From NCBI GenBank assembly GCA_949317995.1, contig OX439047.1, forward strand, positions 46,067,505-46,131,504: a stretch of DNA of 64,000 nt, written 5' to 3'. The position numbers were made by a program, and so were the translations under genes. The notes below the pieces were generated by a model. It saw only the letters and a list, made by a program, of their open reading frames with translations, was not told where the DNA came from and did not search any database. Within the stretch, counting starts at the first letter, position 1, and each line of letters begins with the position of its first letter. The stretch is from Acholoe squamosa. Its lineage: Eukaryota; Annelida; Polychaeta; Phyllodocida; Polynoidae. Positions 19,475 through 31,889 of this stretch are shown here, piece by piece.

Positions 19475-22287
19475 GTGTCTCCCCTGTGGGTCAGAATGAT
19501 GCTCTGTACTTTACTGATGCTCGGCGACAGGGGCTGTTCCAGATGCCCCTCAGTGGGGGAAACCACGTCCGGGTTCGTGTTCCCAACCTATTAAACCCCA
19601 TAGCCGTGGCATACAATGGGAAGTCTGACGTGATCTACGTCACAGAGAGGGGCACCGATTCGTCAGCCAGTCGCAAGTTCATCGCCCTCTATCAATTCAA
19701 CTCAGGAGGCACCAAACTTCATTCCTTACCTCGAAGTGAGTGGGCTTTCTTTTAAATAAAGTAAACGCATTGTGATTATTGGTTCATAGTTTGGACTTTT
19801 TTCTGCCACATCTATCCACTCTATTCACTATCCAGATGGTTTTCCACATTGAAAAATATCAGAGGTTTGTAAAATTCTAGTTATCATTGGACCCAATCCT
19901 CCGGACTGTAGTGTTTTGAGAGGCCGCTCTCAGCACTGTCTTAATTGGAAGTTAGAATGATAGTTTACTGGAGGAGAAATAGTCACATCCATCCACCTAC
20001 CTAACAGTCTTTGCATTTTATTCCAGGTGCTATACCTGATGGACTGGCATATGATCCCATATCAAACCTGGTATACTACAGTAACACTGCTGATGATTAC
20101 ATTGGGGCAATAACAGCAGACCTAGAGTATGACACCGTCATTATAAGAGATGACCTGGGCGAGCCGAGAGGAATAGCCTTAGACCCTATAGAAGGGTAAG
20201 TATAGAATGCGAATATAAATCTTAGGTGGCGGGTTACAAGATAGCCTTCGAACTGCCATAGAAGCAACTAAAGGTCGAATCCCACGATGCAATCTACCAC
20301 GCAAAAGACCTTGCAATCATCGACTCTTGCATTGTAATCCTTGCTCATGATTAAAATTGCAAAGGTTATTGCAGGTACCAAGATTGTCTCAAAACCCACT
20401 GTGAGTAATAAAGTGCCTTGAATCTCTGAAATTTGGACACATTGCATATGGTGTCATGTCACTAGTCTATGAAATTGTATGCTCATAATGTAATAGATAT
20501 CTGGAGTAACCCCCCTCCATTTTGACTCCTGTAAGTTATACTGTGAATTGCAGAAAATTTCAGTTAAGCAAGGAAAAAATATCTAATTATCTGGATCATA
20601 ATTTGTAACCCCATTTGGCTTGCCTTTATTCCTCCCTGTAGGTATTATACCTCTTGCAATATACAAACAGACACCAAACTGCAGGTTTCTAAATTGCATA
20701 AACTCTTATGTGAAAATTGCATCGTCAGATTCGACCATAATGCTCTTACATGCAGGCCTACCTGAGTGCCGATATAATGTGCATGATTACACAGATAGGA
20801 AGAATCTTTGACGACAGTATGGTCCCCGATTCCTAGGCAAGATTTCCAGATCGTCAGTGGAATCTAGGATTGTAAGCTATATCGAAATATGCCCCAGATT
20901 TGCTATGTGACTAGCTGAGCTGCTATGGGGGAAAATGGGCCTTTTAAAGTAAACCAAAAATATTCAATAAGAGTACTTTGTACCCTCACATAACCTTGGA
21001 TCCCAATGAGAGGCAATATATCGTGCAATTGCCTATCACACAATTTTAAGATCCTGGTTTTATTTCAGGCTACTTTTTTGGACTGACTGGAGTGCAGTTC
21101 GACCACACATAGGCAGGGCGAACATGGATGGATCCAACCAAAGAACGATTGTTTCAACAGGCCTGGGGTGGCCGAATGGCATTACACTAGATACTACAGG
21201 TATGGTGAGGTTGTCATTGCTTCACTCTTTCACAAGAGCATGTATCTTCATACTTCATTGAATTTTGTTATCATGGTGTTCTGAAATGAGTGAGCATGAG
21301 TGGTGCCGTAAGGTTAGAGTGGTATACCTCGATCATACCGACATCTCTGTAAAGTTTGTAGTGAGAAATGTCTATACAAGAACTGTTTTAGAACTGGTAC
21401 ATTCAGAATATGGAAAGGTTAAGGTGTAAAACAAAATCCCCTTAGCTGTCTAATACAGAAGGAATCGACGTATACGATTTAGACCAACTGCCCCATTATA
21501 GGTGTTTCTTTCACAGTTAGAATTCCCACCTTGATGGTGACTTACCAACAGAGAGTCCCCCTCTGGTGAATAGTGGTTGCACTAATGTGATCTAAACTCA
21601 CCTGACTGGCTATTAGTAGGTACACCCAGTGTTATCACTGTATCTAGACTCCCATGGCATGGAACTCTATGACAGCAAAATGAGCAGACAGGGGACCTTC
21701 AATGGACAACGTCTCAGGTTCAATGGGGGCTAGATCAAATATCCCTAATATAGAAGAATCCCCTTAAGTCAATGGGATCTAAATATCTAAACAAATTTGA
21801 AATGCACCATCAGTGACCTAATTCTCTTGGCCCCTCTATAATTAGGCAGATAGATGGCATGGCCTATTGGTAGGTTCAACTGGTGAATTAAGTTTAAGGA
21901 ACATCTCCTAGATAAACAAATACCCTACATAATGATATATATTTCAACAGGTCCTACAAAATACATTTACTGGTGTGATGCCAGGACTGATGTTATCATG
22001 CAAGCTAATACAGATGGCTCTAACAAGAGAGAAATACTAAAGACCGTAAATACACACTACTTTGGAATAGTTGTTGATGAAACTCATATCTATTTTTCTG
22101 ACTGGAGCAGGAGGTAAGTGGTCTGTTCACCCCTTGAGGTCCCATTTGACACTCTGTCGTTTATTTCAGTTAATTCTTTTTATGTATAAATATACCAAAT
22201 ATATATGTATGTATGTATGTATGTATACACAATCTGCGAAAATGGGACTTAGTGCAGGGGTCCTAAGACCCCTTTTCCCAGTACATG

Positions 22288-22360
<73 letters not shown>

Positions 22361-22423
22361 GATCAACAGGGTAAAAGGTACTCCCATGAGGGGGTGTGCG
22401 GGAATACCTTTTAACGTGTTGAT

Positions 22424-22472
<49 letters not shown>

Positions 22473-22496
22473 ATTATATATATAAATATATATAAT

Positions 22497-22553
<57 letters not shown>

Positions 22554-25500
22554 GTGGGGCTCCAGAAAATGTCCATTAAGCAAATTTGTCATGTTTTCTT
22601 TAATAACTCTGTAATAAGATCATTTCAGGTGATATGAACAGCATGGTTACAAAGATCTCAATGAGTACTTATGTAATAACTAAGGAATAAATTATATTTT
22701 TCCTGTTATTTTCTGAATTTACCCATATTTTGCTTGAAAAATACCAAAAAATCCATGTCCCCTGAGAAAAAATGATTTTCATTCAATTTTTTTCTCTATT
22801 CACATTGTATTAACCCATTTTGCAATTGATACAACATATTTTAGAGACCCTTCTGTACATCACCGTGAATTTTCAAGAAAATTTTCAAATTTTTTCATTA
22901 TCTGATGAAAATCTTTAAAAATAGAGTTTTTCTCAAAAAATCATGTTTTTATTTAAAAAATGTGTTATCTATATGAATAGAATGCGTTTGAGGTAGTTTT
23001 TTGACAGTATGTAGAAGTCTGACACCCACATATTGGAGCAGATATGCAAAAATCTGAATATTTTACTGTTTTCTCTCCATAAATGAGGCCCAAAGAGGGG
23101 TAGAAAAATGACCCTTTTAAGGCTATTTTCTTTGGGGAATAATTTATTATATAAATATAAGGCATATAAAGATGAAATTCAGTTGACACTGTGTGTGGTG
23201 GGGGCCCGGAAAGGATCTTGCCATTTGATTCCGGAAATTCCACTTCAAAGTATGATAAAAGACAGAAAATTGAAAATGTTACGTTCATCAGATTTAGGTT
23301 ACGTTCATCGGATTCACATGGATGATTTACCTCTAATTTGCCTAATTCTTCAATAATAGTTAAAACAAATATCAATAGGGTACCCAAGTAGTGAACTGCA
23401 CCAGCTAGTGTAAGATTTTTTTCAATGTAGATTATTGTTTTGCTGTAATAGGAATGCAATCATAAATGTTACGTTCATCAGATTTATGTTACGTTCATCG
23501 GATTTATGTTACGTTCATCAGATTTTTGGTGTTACGTTCATCAGACTGTTACGTTCATCGGATAAACTGATGATAGCATATGTATGGCATAAATCATCCA
23601 TGAAGAAAATTTTAAACAACCAGTAAACCTGAGAAAATCAACCTAATCAGCATGGGATATGAATTTTCCAGATAGATATATTCTTTAAGGAGATATTTCA
23701 TGATTTTCCCCAAAAATGTTACGTTCATCGGATTCAGGCTAATGACTTATCAAAGATAAAATCCTTTATAATGCATAAGTAGATCAAAGAAATATCTTTA
23801 GGTATAGCTAATAAAAGTGAATACAATCATTTCCAATTGTCAGTTAGTGGAACATTGTTCAATTTTATATTTTTTTTGTTGTTTACAAGAATTTTTTAAT
23901 GAACTTAGAGCAAATCCATCATTTTCTCAATTTACCTGATATTTTAAGCATGACACAAGATATGTGGAAACGAAGGAAAAATTTATATATGATATTCTGT
24001 GCATAGAAGAGATACATCTCTACCAGGTTCCAGTGAATATATATTGTTTTGTCATCAATAGCCAATAATTATAATGAACGGGTATAACAGGGTACACTTG
24101 TGTAGGCATTTATTGTATGCTGTATTATGTGTGTATTTATTATATGCTATATGGGAGAGTGCTATGGGAGTCCTGTATAGGGTTTATGGTAGTATAGAGT
24201 TTATGGTAGACTGTGGAATGTGTAGACGGAGGGGAGTCGACGAGATTTGGTCAGGTAGATTCTGTAGAGGGGGAGGGGGGAATACGGGTGAGCCAAACAT
24301 CGGCGTCTGAAAGGTGTGAGGGGTTGGTAAGAGATAGGGAGGAGTCAGTATTGTGGGAGCAGCCGAGGAGGCAACACATACTCCTGGAGTAGACGAGGAT
24401 GAAGCTGTTTAATATTTAGTATTACACTTAGCCAATGTAAGAACGGATTGAGCAGGATCTCTATGGCACTCATACCTCTCCAGTAGCATCGGATTGTTAA
24501 AACATGAACTGCTTGTATGAATAGACTGATGTCGTTGAAGCTGTACAACCATGAGTGGACTCATCAACAACTGTAACTGTGAATAACCAATGAACAATAA
24601 ATGGTGACTTGTATCGGCGTCTTGGTGTTGGTTAAAAGAATGGGCTAGGCCAACATCATACCACTAGAGTTAGTCTTCCCAAATACGTGAGAGCAGCGGA
24701 GCGAGCTGATAATAACTGCACAACTTATATCACATTAATATACATATAAACACAACCCACACAGCCCAGATGGTGGAGAACCCGGGTAAGGATAGTAAAA
24801 AGAATATATAAACATAGAATGGGACAAAGTGCTTAGTAAAGGCGAGTGAATGAGTAAAATAAATAACAAAGGAAAGAAAAACAAATTGAGAATCAAGGAA
24901 TGAGAGAATTGTAATAATAAAATATATGTTAGAGGACAAGTTTGCGCTAAGAATAAGTCACCAATGCAGTGTGGAAAATATATATAGTAATAATGCATGG
25001 TATTATATAAGTGTGTTGCATATGTGTGTACATGAATAACTATTGAAATGTATAATATAATAATGATGACTACCTCAGGTATTAGTGACAAAACAATACA
25101 TAAGATGTATTCAAGCATAATTTATGCTTGACAATTGGTGTGACTCGCGTCACAAGAGGGGAGCGCCCGCACCTGTTTTGTCATCAATAGCCAATAATTA
25201 TAATGAACGGGTATAACAGGGTACACTTGTGTAGGTATTTATTGTATGCTGTATTATGTGTGTATTTATTATATGCTATATGGGAGAGTGCTATGGGAGT
25301 CCTGTATAGGGTTTATGGTAGTATAGAGTTTATGGTAGACTGTGGAATGTGTAGACGGAGGGGAGTCGACGAGATTTGGTCAGGTAGATTCTGTAGAGGG
25401 GGAGGGGGGAATACGGGTGAGCCAAACATCGGCGTCTGAAAGGTGTGAGGGGTTGGTAAGAGATAGGGAGGAGTCAGTATTGTGGGAGCAGCCGAGGAGG

Positions 25501-28500
25501 CAACACATACTCCTGGAGTAGACGAGGATGAAGCTGTTTAATATTTAGTATTACACTTAGCCAATGTAAGAACGGATTGAGCAGGATCTCTATGGCACTC
25601 ATACCTCTCCAGTAGCATCGGATTGTTAAAACATGAACTGCTTGTATGAATAGACTGATGTCGTTGAAGCTGTACAACCATGAGTGGACTCATCAACAAC
25701 TGTAACTGTGAATAACCAATGAACAATAAATGGTGACTTGTATCGGCGTCTTGGTGTTGGTTAAAAGAATGGGCTAGGCCAACATCATACCACTAGAGTT
25801 AGTCTTCCCAAATACGTGAGAGCAGCGGAGCGAGCTGATAATAACTGCACAACTTATATCACATTAATATACATATAAACACAACCCACACAGCCCAATA
25901 TCATGGTATATTGTTTGAAAATCATTTTTCCACAATTTTATCTCATTTAATCAAATCTGATGAACGTAACACCCCTCTTAATGCTTAAAATATATGCATT
26001 TTGAGCTAAAAAATAGAAAATGATGGAAAGATCCCAACTTCACAATATTTACCATTCTCATGGCTTATCACCTCCTCCACAGACATGTAAAACTATAGAA
26101 GTCTAAGGGTAATTAAAAAATTTGATCATTTTTTCTCAAAATTGGACATTTTCTGGAGCCCCACCCATATATATATATATATACATACTATATATCCATC
26201 CATATATATTACAGTCCCATCACCTGAGTGAGCTTACCTTTTTATCCAATGCTACACCTCAATGTTATAATAAATTATCATAATTGGTCTTTTATATTAT
26301 GTGTTATGTCTTAAAGTGCAATACAGAGAGTACAAAAGGATGGACAAGGGCCGGTTGAGGATGTAGGCACAGTCTACCCAGTCAACTCTACTAGAATCAA
26401 TGGACTGGCTATCAACAAGGAATCACTTGCCATGACAGGTATTTTGAAATCCATGTATGAATAAAATACTTTGATGTTAAACCATCTTCTAAACATCCGA
26501 TCCCATGCTAATACACATATAGCTCATGAATTTCAGTATGGCTCGCAGGCCCTGTGATGAGTGTGAACCTGTCCAACACCCAAGCACCCTCCTGTGAATT
26601 TAACCTAGACTCATTGACTGTGCTATATTTCTTATCATACGATGCCTCACAAGAACTAACTATTTCTATTAATGTGAACCTGGAGGTGAGCAGAAGGGAT
26701 ACCAACTGGGTGGGGGAGGGACATGGGATATATTTCCGCTTACCACTTACGATTGCCTCCTCACAAAATGTACTTGGTTCCTGTTCTGGAAAAAAAGAAG
26801 GGAAAAAGAAAATCGATGCATTCACTCCCAACCCATCAGCACACTGCTACATTGAAAATGAATCCCCCATCGTCACTAATACCATGTCTTATGTACTTTG
26901 CCATTAATTTGTGACTAGGACAAAACGCCTGTAGCAACAACAAAGGTGGCTGTGAACAACTGTGTCTGGCATCAGGTCCTAACTCCAGGGTGTGTAGGTG
27001 TGCCCCTGAGTATGTCCTACAGGGAGATGCTTTAACATGTAAAAAAGGTAAGTTGTTCAAAGACACTCTCATTGTAGAAGCAGATTCGAGCACAGTTAAC
27101 GTTACACCTGTTAACTGTTATTTGGTCATTTTTAGATGGTATTTACCCAGCATCTAGAGCATTTGGGAATTCAAGCAGTGAGGTGTGTTGGTGTAAAGTG
27201 AAAACACGGACTGACGTCTAACAAATCACTCGGTTTCAGTTGCTCTCGCAAGGGGACTCGTGGTGTCTGATCAAGAGAAAAAGGGGCTCTATGCATTGGA
27301 TCTGGATGAGGATGCCGCATTTAGGCTACCAGTATTCGGACATGCAAAACCTAAGGATATTGCCTTTGACAGAGAGGCTGACTTGGCTTTCTGGGTGGAC
27401 AGCACACACAAATTTGTTGCCTATGCCTGTGTTAAGACCGCATGTGCAAGAATCTTGAGTCGTTTCGTTGAGGAGGGTATGTAAAAACATAAAAAAAAAC
27501 TATTTTCACGAGATAAGTTTGCCCGACTTTAGAATTTGAAATTTCACATTCCAATGTGTTGTTTTATTCAAGATTTGGTCGTGTATGATTTAAGGACTGC
27601 ATTCTTTTCTGCAAGTTCTCCAATACTAATGACAGGCCCAATACCGGTTCAGAGTACTAAGGCAAAACGTAGCTGATTCTATTATTTGCACATGCATTAT
27701 CTCTCATACATTTCTCTCATCGATGATAAACTGAATGAAATGTATGCGGTACCACTCTACACGAAATCCTGGAACAAACAACGGCTGCTTTGCTGTAATG
27801 AGAGGGATAACAGAATTATAACTTGCAGCCGGTAGAACAACATCCTAATAGTCATTTTGATTACATTATATGGAAAGAATAAAAAAATATATACATGGGG
27901 GTATTCTTTTAGACTCCGCTCCCGTAGGCATTGCTGTAGACAAAGGAAGGAGAGAAATCTATATTCTTGATGCTGGAATACTTACCATTAGAAAGATGAC
28001 TTACTCGGGAACAGCGGGAAAAGTGCTCATAGATACATTGACAGGGAGTCCCAGAAGCATTGTTTTAGATACTGTTCAAAGGTAGGTGATAAGCAAAATT
28101 ATTATCCATAAACTTGATCGGTTATTTTTGAAAACGAATAATTCCATTATCCCTAAGCCTACACAGATCTCATATATCACATCAAATGCTCTGTTTCCCA
28201 TTCAACAGAGACTTGTCAAATATCGGCCCAATATTGCTTTTCACATGCTTTTTATATGGCTGTATACACACGACAACCAAACAGCTAATGCGTTGACAGC
28301 TGGGTATGAACTGGTTTATTTCTCAATAGTGTGTAAGAGTCTCATAGATTTTAACTAGGTGGTGCATCCAGTACGTAACTGGCAGTGGCGACCATGCCAT
28401 GGGGGATGGAAACCCACACTTTCCAGGATGGACCTATAGATTGTATAGAAAATAACCAAAATTTACATCCCATCCCGCACACTTATTGGGCTTCTCCCCC

Positions 28501-31500
28501 CAATGTTTAACTAGAACAGCGGTCATATAAAAGTTCTTATTGAACTGGATTCAATATTGTAATTTGTTGAAATAAAACGTTGAACTGTATTTGAAATCGT
28601 CTGATTTGTGTGACCCCTTTCAACTCTGACCTTTCTATTCTGAAGGATGATGTACTGGACCGACTGGGGAAATGTCCCCAAAATTGAGCGTGCAAGCATG
28701 GATGATGGTTCAAGGAGAGAAGATTTTGTTACTTCCGGAATTACTTGGCCAAATGGACTAGCAATAGACCTCATCGGTAATTTATACAAATTAATCCATT
28801 ATTATGTTGATGGTCGGTGTACATTGTAATTAACAATCGCCAGCAATAACAAGTTAGTTGTGTTGACTTAGCTTAATAAGTCTAAACACTTTTATTTTGG
28901 GTAATGGACCAATCTCACTGGTGCTGGACGGCCAGCAAATAAGACAATATTTTCAAAGTAGTTTTCTTGGCCATATTCTAGGTTTTAGGGTAAAGTTTAC
29001 TGTTGTTTACAGTCAGTTTCAACTTCTCTGTCCTGTAATTCCAGGTTTTTGAACAGACATCACGTGCCTCTAGCTCTCACCACTGATCTTATCTTGGCCC
29101 TAATGCTATGGGCAATAAAATCACCGGTAGTGCTATAGGCAGGTGATTACAATCAGGCTGCTGCTAGAGGCACATGAATTCTGGGAGCCTCGTTTTGAGG
29201 CCAAACTAGGTCAAGAACTCATGACAGCACACCCAGTGATGACGGCATCGAGAGTCGGCCGCTGGTGTGCTGTGATAGTGGAATTACAAAGATTAGGGAT
29301 TAATAGTGAACCAAATAATCATGCTCCCAGTTCTAATAGAACTAGAAACAATTAAAGGGCTAATGATACTGTCCCTACACCGTCCATCAGTGACTCACGG
29401 CTGTTAGTTGGCCGTGAATTGAGGGTTTGTTGTGTATACAAAGATAAAATCACCTGCCTATAGCCCTACCAGTGATTTTATTTTTCCCATAGCATTTCGG
29501 CTGAGATAAGATCAGTGGTGTGAGCTAGAGGCAGGTGATGTCTGTTCAGAGGGGAAGTAATTCATTTGAAATTTTACAAGCCGATGGATAAAAATGGGCA
29601 GTTTAGCAGTAGGCATGTGGACGGAAGCACAAAATATTAGGAAGTAGGAGAGGTTTTATAGTGTTGCTAGTTAAGCAATGGTAGTGATTTAGGTAACTGA
29701 TACTGTTTATTTCGGTCCAATTGAGTGTCATTTGGGGTATTTTATGATTTTTTCGCAGGTCGCAGACTTTTCTGGACAGAGGGCAAGATGGGTCGAATTG
29801 AAGTACAAAATCTGGATGGGTCAAACCGTCAGATCCTGCGGGAAGATCCTGGTGTTAATTTTCTAGGGCTGACGTATGGCAATAACATTTTATATTATTC
29901 CATCACAAATAGAAGGTAACTACTGGAAATACATTTTATATACATGCATTATAAAATTTTCTTCAATTACTAGTTGCCTAGAACGCTTGTCAACATCAAA
30001 CGTAATTAAGCATAGGATACACAAATTACAAGAAATGTAACCAGAAATATGAGCTACACGATTATGTGTGCATTTATTGCTTTTGATGCATGTCATGTTT
30101 CATTACAATGTAAAGGATAAATGGTATTGACAGTATAACTATGGACATATCAAAACACCCTACTCCTTGGAATACGTCTCTTAGCTTTTGACTTTTTTAA
30201 TTTATAAAAGTTTGTTTTCAATTGTTTTATTGACTTAAACAATCACTTCATGGAGTTTTCAGTGTCTTCATGCTGGGCACTGAAGCGACTGCCACAGCAT
30301 GTAAGCCCGGCGCGTAGTGCAAACAAGTAATCTTTTTTTCGAATTTGTAGATACATATATTCATTAGATCTTCAAACAAGCACGGTCAAAACATATGGCA
30401 ATAATATGTTCAAGAGTGTATTTGGCCTGGACTACTTTTCCGATGGTAAGATATCAGTTATCGGTCCTGAAGACCTAATATCACTCATACATATACCATC
30501 GGAGGCACTCAGATATTAAATACATGGACAGAATTTGTTACATTTTAACACTTTTCATCACCCTCTGTTAAACATATCTAATAGTGTTATTTCATTTGAA
30601 TCTCCAAAATATCATCTTCTCCTGGTCCTAAATAGAATAAATGTAACAGATTAATATCTAAATCTCCCAAACGTTGAATTCCAAGAGGGTATCATAATTC
30701 CTCTTTATTCTGCTCGTAAAACCTTATCTAAAACAAGCAGCGTTTATTTTGAACCAGGCACTTTATGTTATCGTACCATTAAACTATCAGGATTATTGAT
30801 GTGGTGATATTCATTATGTACAATATCCAGTTGAAAAGTTGTGTAGCTTTAAATATGGTCTCTTTTCACAGAGAAATTTACTCCATCTACAACTGACCCT
30901 GGGGTTGATCCTAGTCGTGGAGTTGATCCTGATCCTGCTATAACTTCTGGCAGTGGACAGAAAGGAGGAGAGGAAGGAGGAGAGAAAGGGGGAGGAGGCC
31001 TTAATCAGACACTTATTATCGCCATCTCTGTGTCCATATCTGGATTGGTATTGGTTATCTCCATCATTGTAATTGGTGTCATCTGCTATAAGAGATTGTA
31101 AGTATCAATATTTCAAAGGAATTTCTATTTTCAATGTCATCCTTTTTTCATTCTGCACTTAGATTACTTGCTAAGAGTAGTAGTACTACTCCTACTAGTA
31201 CGTAGGGTTGGTTCATCATAGGCCCCTCAGGGCACATTGCCCCTACCTCTGTATTGTTATCTTGAACAGTAACTATTTTAAGCTTTATAACACTTCCATA
31301 CTAGGTAGATATGGGTCATATAGGTAGAAGATATCCAGACCAATCATATCAGCAGTTTCCAGCATACCTTTATGTATATATACATAAAGGTGTATAACAA
31401 TCGGCAAATCAGTTTTAAATGCGAATCAAACTGTGCATTGTAGAACAATCAAAATCCTCTATTTTCAGAGATGCCAAGATCAATGCCACTACTCCAGCAT

Positions 31501-31889
31501 ACAATCTACATGATAACCCAACCAACAACCCTGAGGAACCAAAACCTGGTGTTGAAGCACCAACAATCTATGATGAAGTCATTGACCATTACCCTCCACC
31601 TGCCAATCCACCAATTAGGCCTCCTGCACCCTTACCTTTGCCTCAGCCAGGGACAGCCACAGCCTACAGCCTTCCACCCCTACCTCCTCCAGCCAAGGTA
31701 CATCCTTACCTAGGCCCTGTACCAGATGTGGTAGGTCCACAGCGACAGAGACCACCACCTCTACCTAATTCAGGGGGTACAGTTGGGTATTCAAATAGAC
31801 CACAAGCTGCACCGGACTATGCTGGTCTCCTGAGCGAGACACGCAGTCCTCCACCACAGTCTAGCAGCTATACAGGCATATTGAAATAA
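19475..31889 (+). CDS. LRP/YWTD-EGF single-pass receptor, 13 3' exons (5' end not found)
   Basis: Exons: 19475-19735, 20027-20195, 21069-21199, 21951-22113, 26317-26438, 26919-27047, 27240-27476, 27913-28081, 28646-28776, 29759-29915, 30351-30445, 30872-31097, 31469-31889. All junctions are GT-AG with matching phases, giving about 803 codons. Exons 1-5 encode a YWTD-type propeller (LYFTD, FWTDW, YWCD, MDGSNQR). Exon 6 is a six-cysteine EGF domain. Exons 7-11 encode a second propeller (FWVD, MMYWTDW, LFWTEG). Exon 12 has a Gly/Glu-rich linker and a membrane helix ([18 protein letters not shown]). Exon 13 is a 140-residue cytoplasmic tail rich in PxxP and PPPLP motifs, with a YDEV tyrosine site and no NPxY. 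Known family role: ligand binding and endocytosis or signalling. The second propeller lacks the usual closing EGF. Upstream EGF and signal-peptide exons are probably missing because the first junction is phase 1. Confidence 0.9.
20200..21060. other. receptor intron without recognisable elements
   Basis: Intron between receptor exons 2 and 3, about 870 bases. No repeat or RNA structure recognised. Confidence 0.5.
22283..22551. repeat. TA/TG microsatellites enclosing a short inverted repeat
   Basis: (TA)n tracts at about 22290-22346, 22426-22470 and 22520-22551 with (TG)n and (CA)n edges. Between the first two lies a 66-base insert whose ends (22360-22380 and 22405-22425) are inverted repeats matching at 19 of 21 positions, starting GGATCAACA. 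Confidence 0.85.
24045..24768 (+). repeat. left LTR of mini LTR element
   Basis: 724 bases, TG...CA, essentially identical to the right copy. Its small open frames recur at the same offset (1129) in the other LTR and are not genes. Confidence 0.9.
25174..25897 (+). repeat. right LTR of mini LTR element
   Basis: Same length and termini as the left copy, preceded by a purine-rich tract and followed by the ATAT duplication. Confidence 0.9.
27480..27910. other. receptor intron without recognisable elements
   Basis: About 430 bases between receptor exons 7 and 8; nothing identified. Confidence 0.5.
29050..29550. repeat. foldback element in receptor intron, about 500 bp
   Basis: Arms of about 100 bases (29050-29152 and 29446-29550) are inverted repeats. 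Outer ends read TGAACAGACATCAC and inner ends CTATAGGCAGGTGA. About 290 bases lie between. No open frame of note. It lies in the intron between receptor exons 9 and 10. Confidence 0.8.

Larger units (their letters stand above)
24045..25897 (+). mobile_element. gene-less mini LTR retrotransposon (TRIM-like), 1853 bp
   Basis: Two 724 bp direct repeats (24045-24768 and 25174-25897) start TGTTTTGTC and end CAGCCCA. They are flanked by ATAT target duplications (24041-24044 and 25898-25901). I found one difference between the copies, C versus T in GTAGG(C/T)ATTT, so insertion is recent. The 405-base interior opens with a primer-binding-like TGGTGGAGAACCCGGG at 24771 and closes with a purine-rich AAGAGGGGAGCG tract before the right LTR. 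It has no coding capacity, so it must use another element's proteins. The LTRs are long for a TRIM. Confidence 0.9.
22552..26166. mobile_element. non-autonomous DNA transposon in a receptor intron, split by an LTR element
   Basis: The ends are perfect 24-base inverted repeats beginning GGGTGGGGCTCCAGAAAATG at 22552-22575 and 26143-26166. Both sides are flanked by (TA)n, so the target duplication cannot be read. Without the nested LTR element it is about 1.76 kb. It encodes no protein. It contains nine copies of GTTACGTTCATC(A/G)GA: eight direct (23278, 23298, 23468, 23488, 23508, 23531, 23548, 23718) and one inverted at 25956-25970, resembling subterminal transposase-binding repeats. The superfamily is not assignable from the sequence. 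Confidence 0.8.

Noticed and set aside
22071-22640. Tyr/Ile repeat open frames over TA and CA tracts
   Set aside because: Pure microsatellite translation; receptor exon 4 already ends at 22113 with a good donor.
24074-25439. Paired 78-residue frames as duplicated genes
   Set aside because: They are the same stretch of the two LTRs of the mini LTR element and show no domain.
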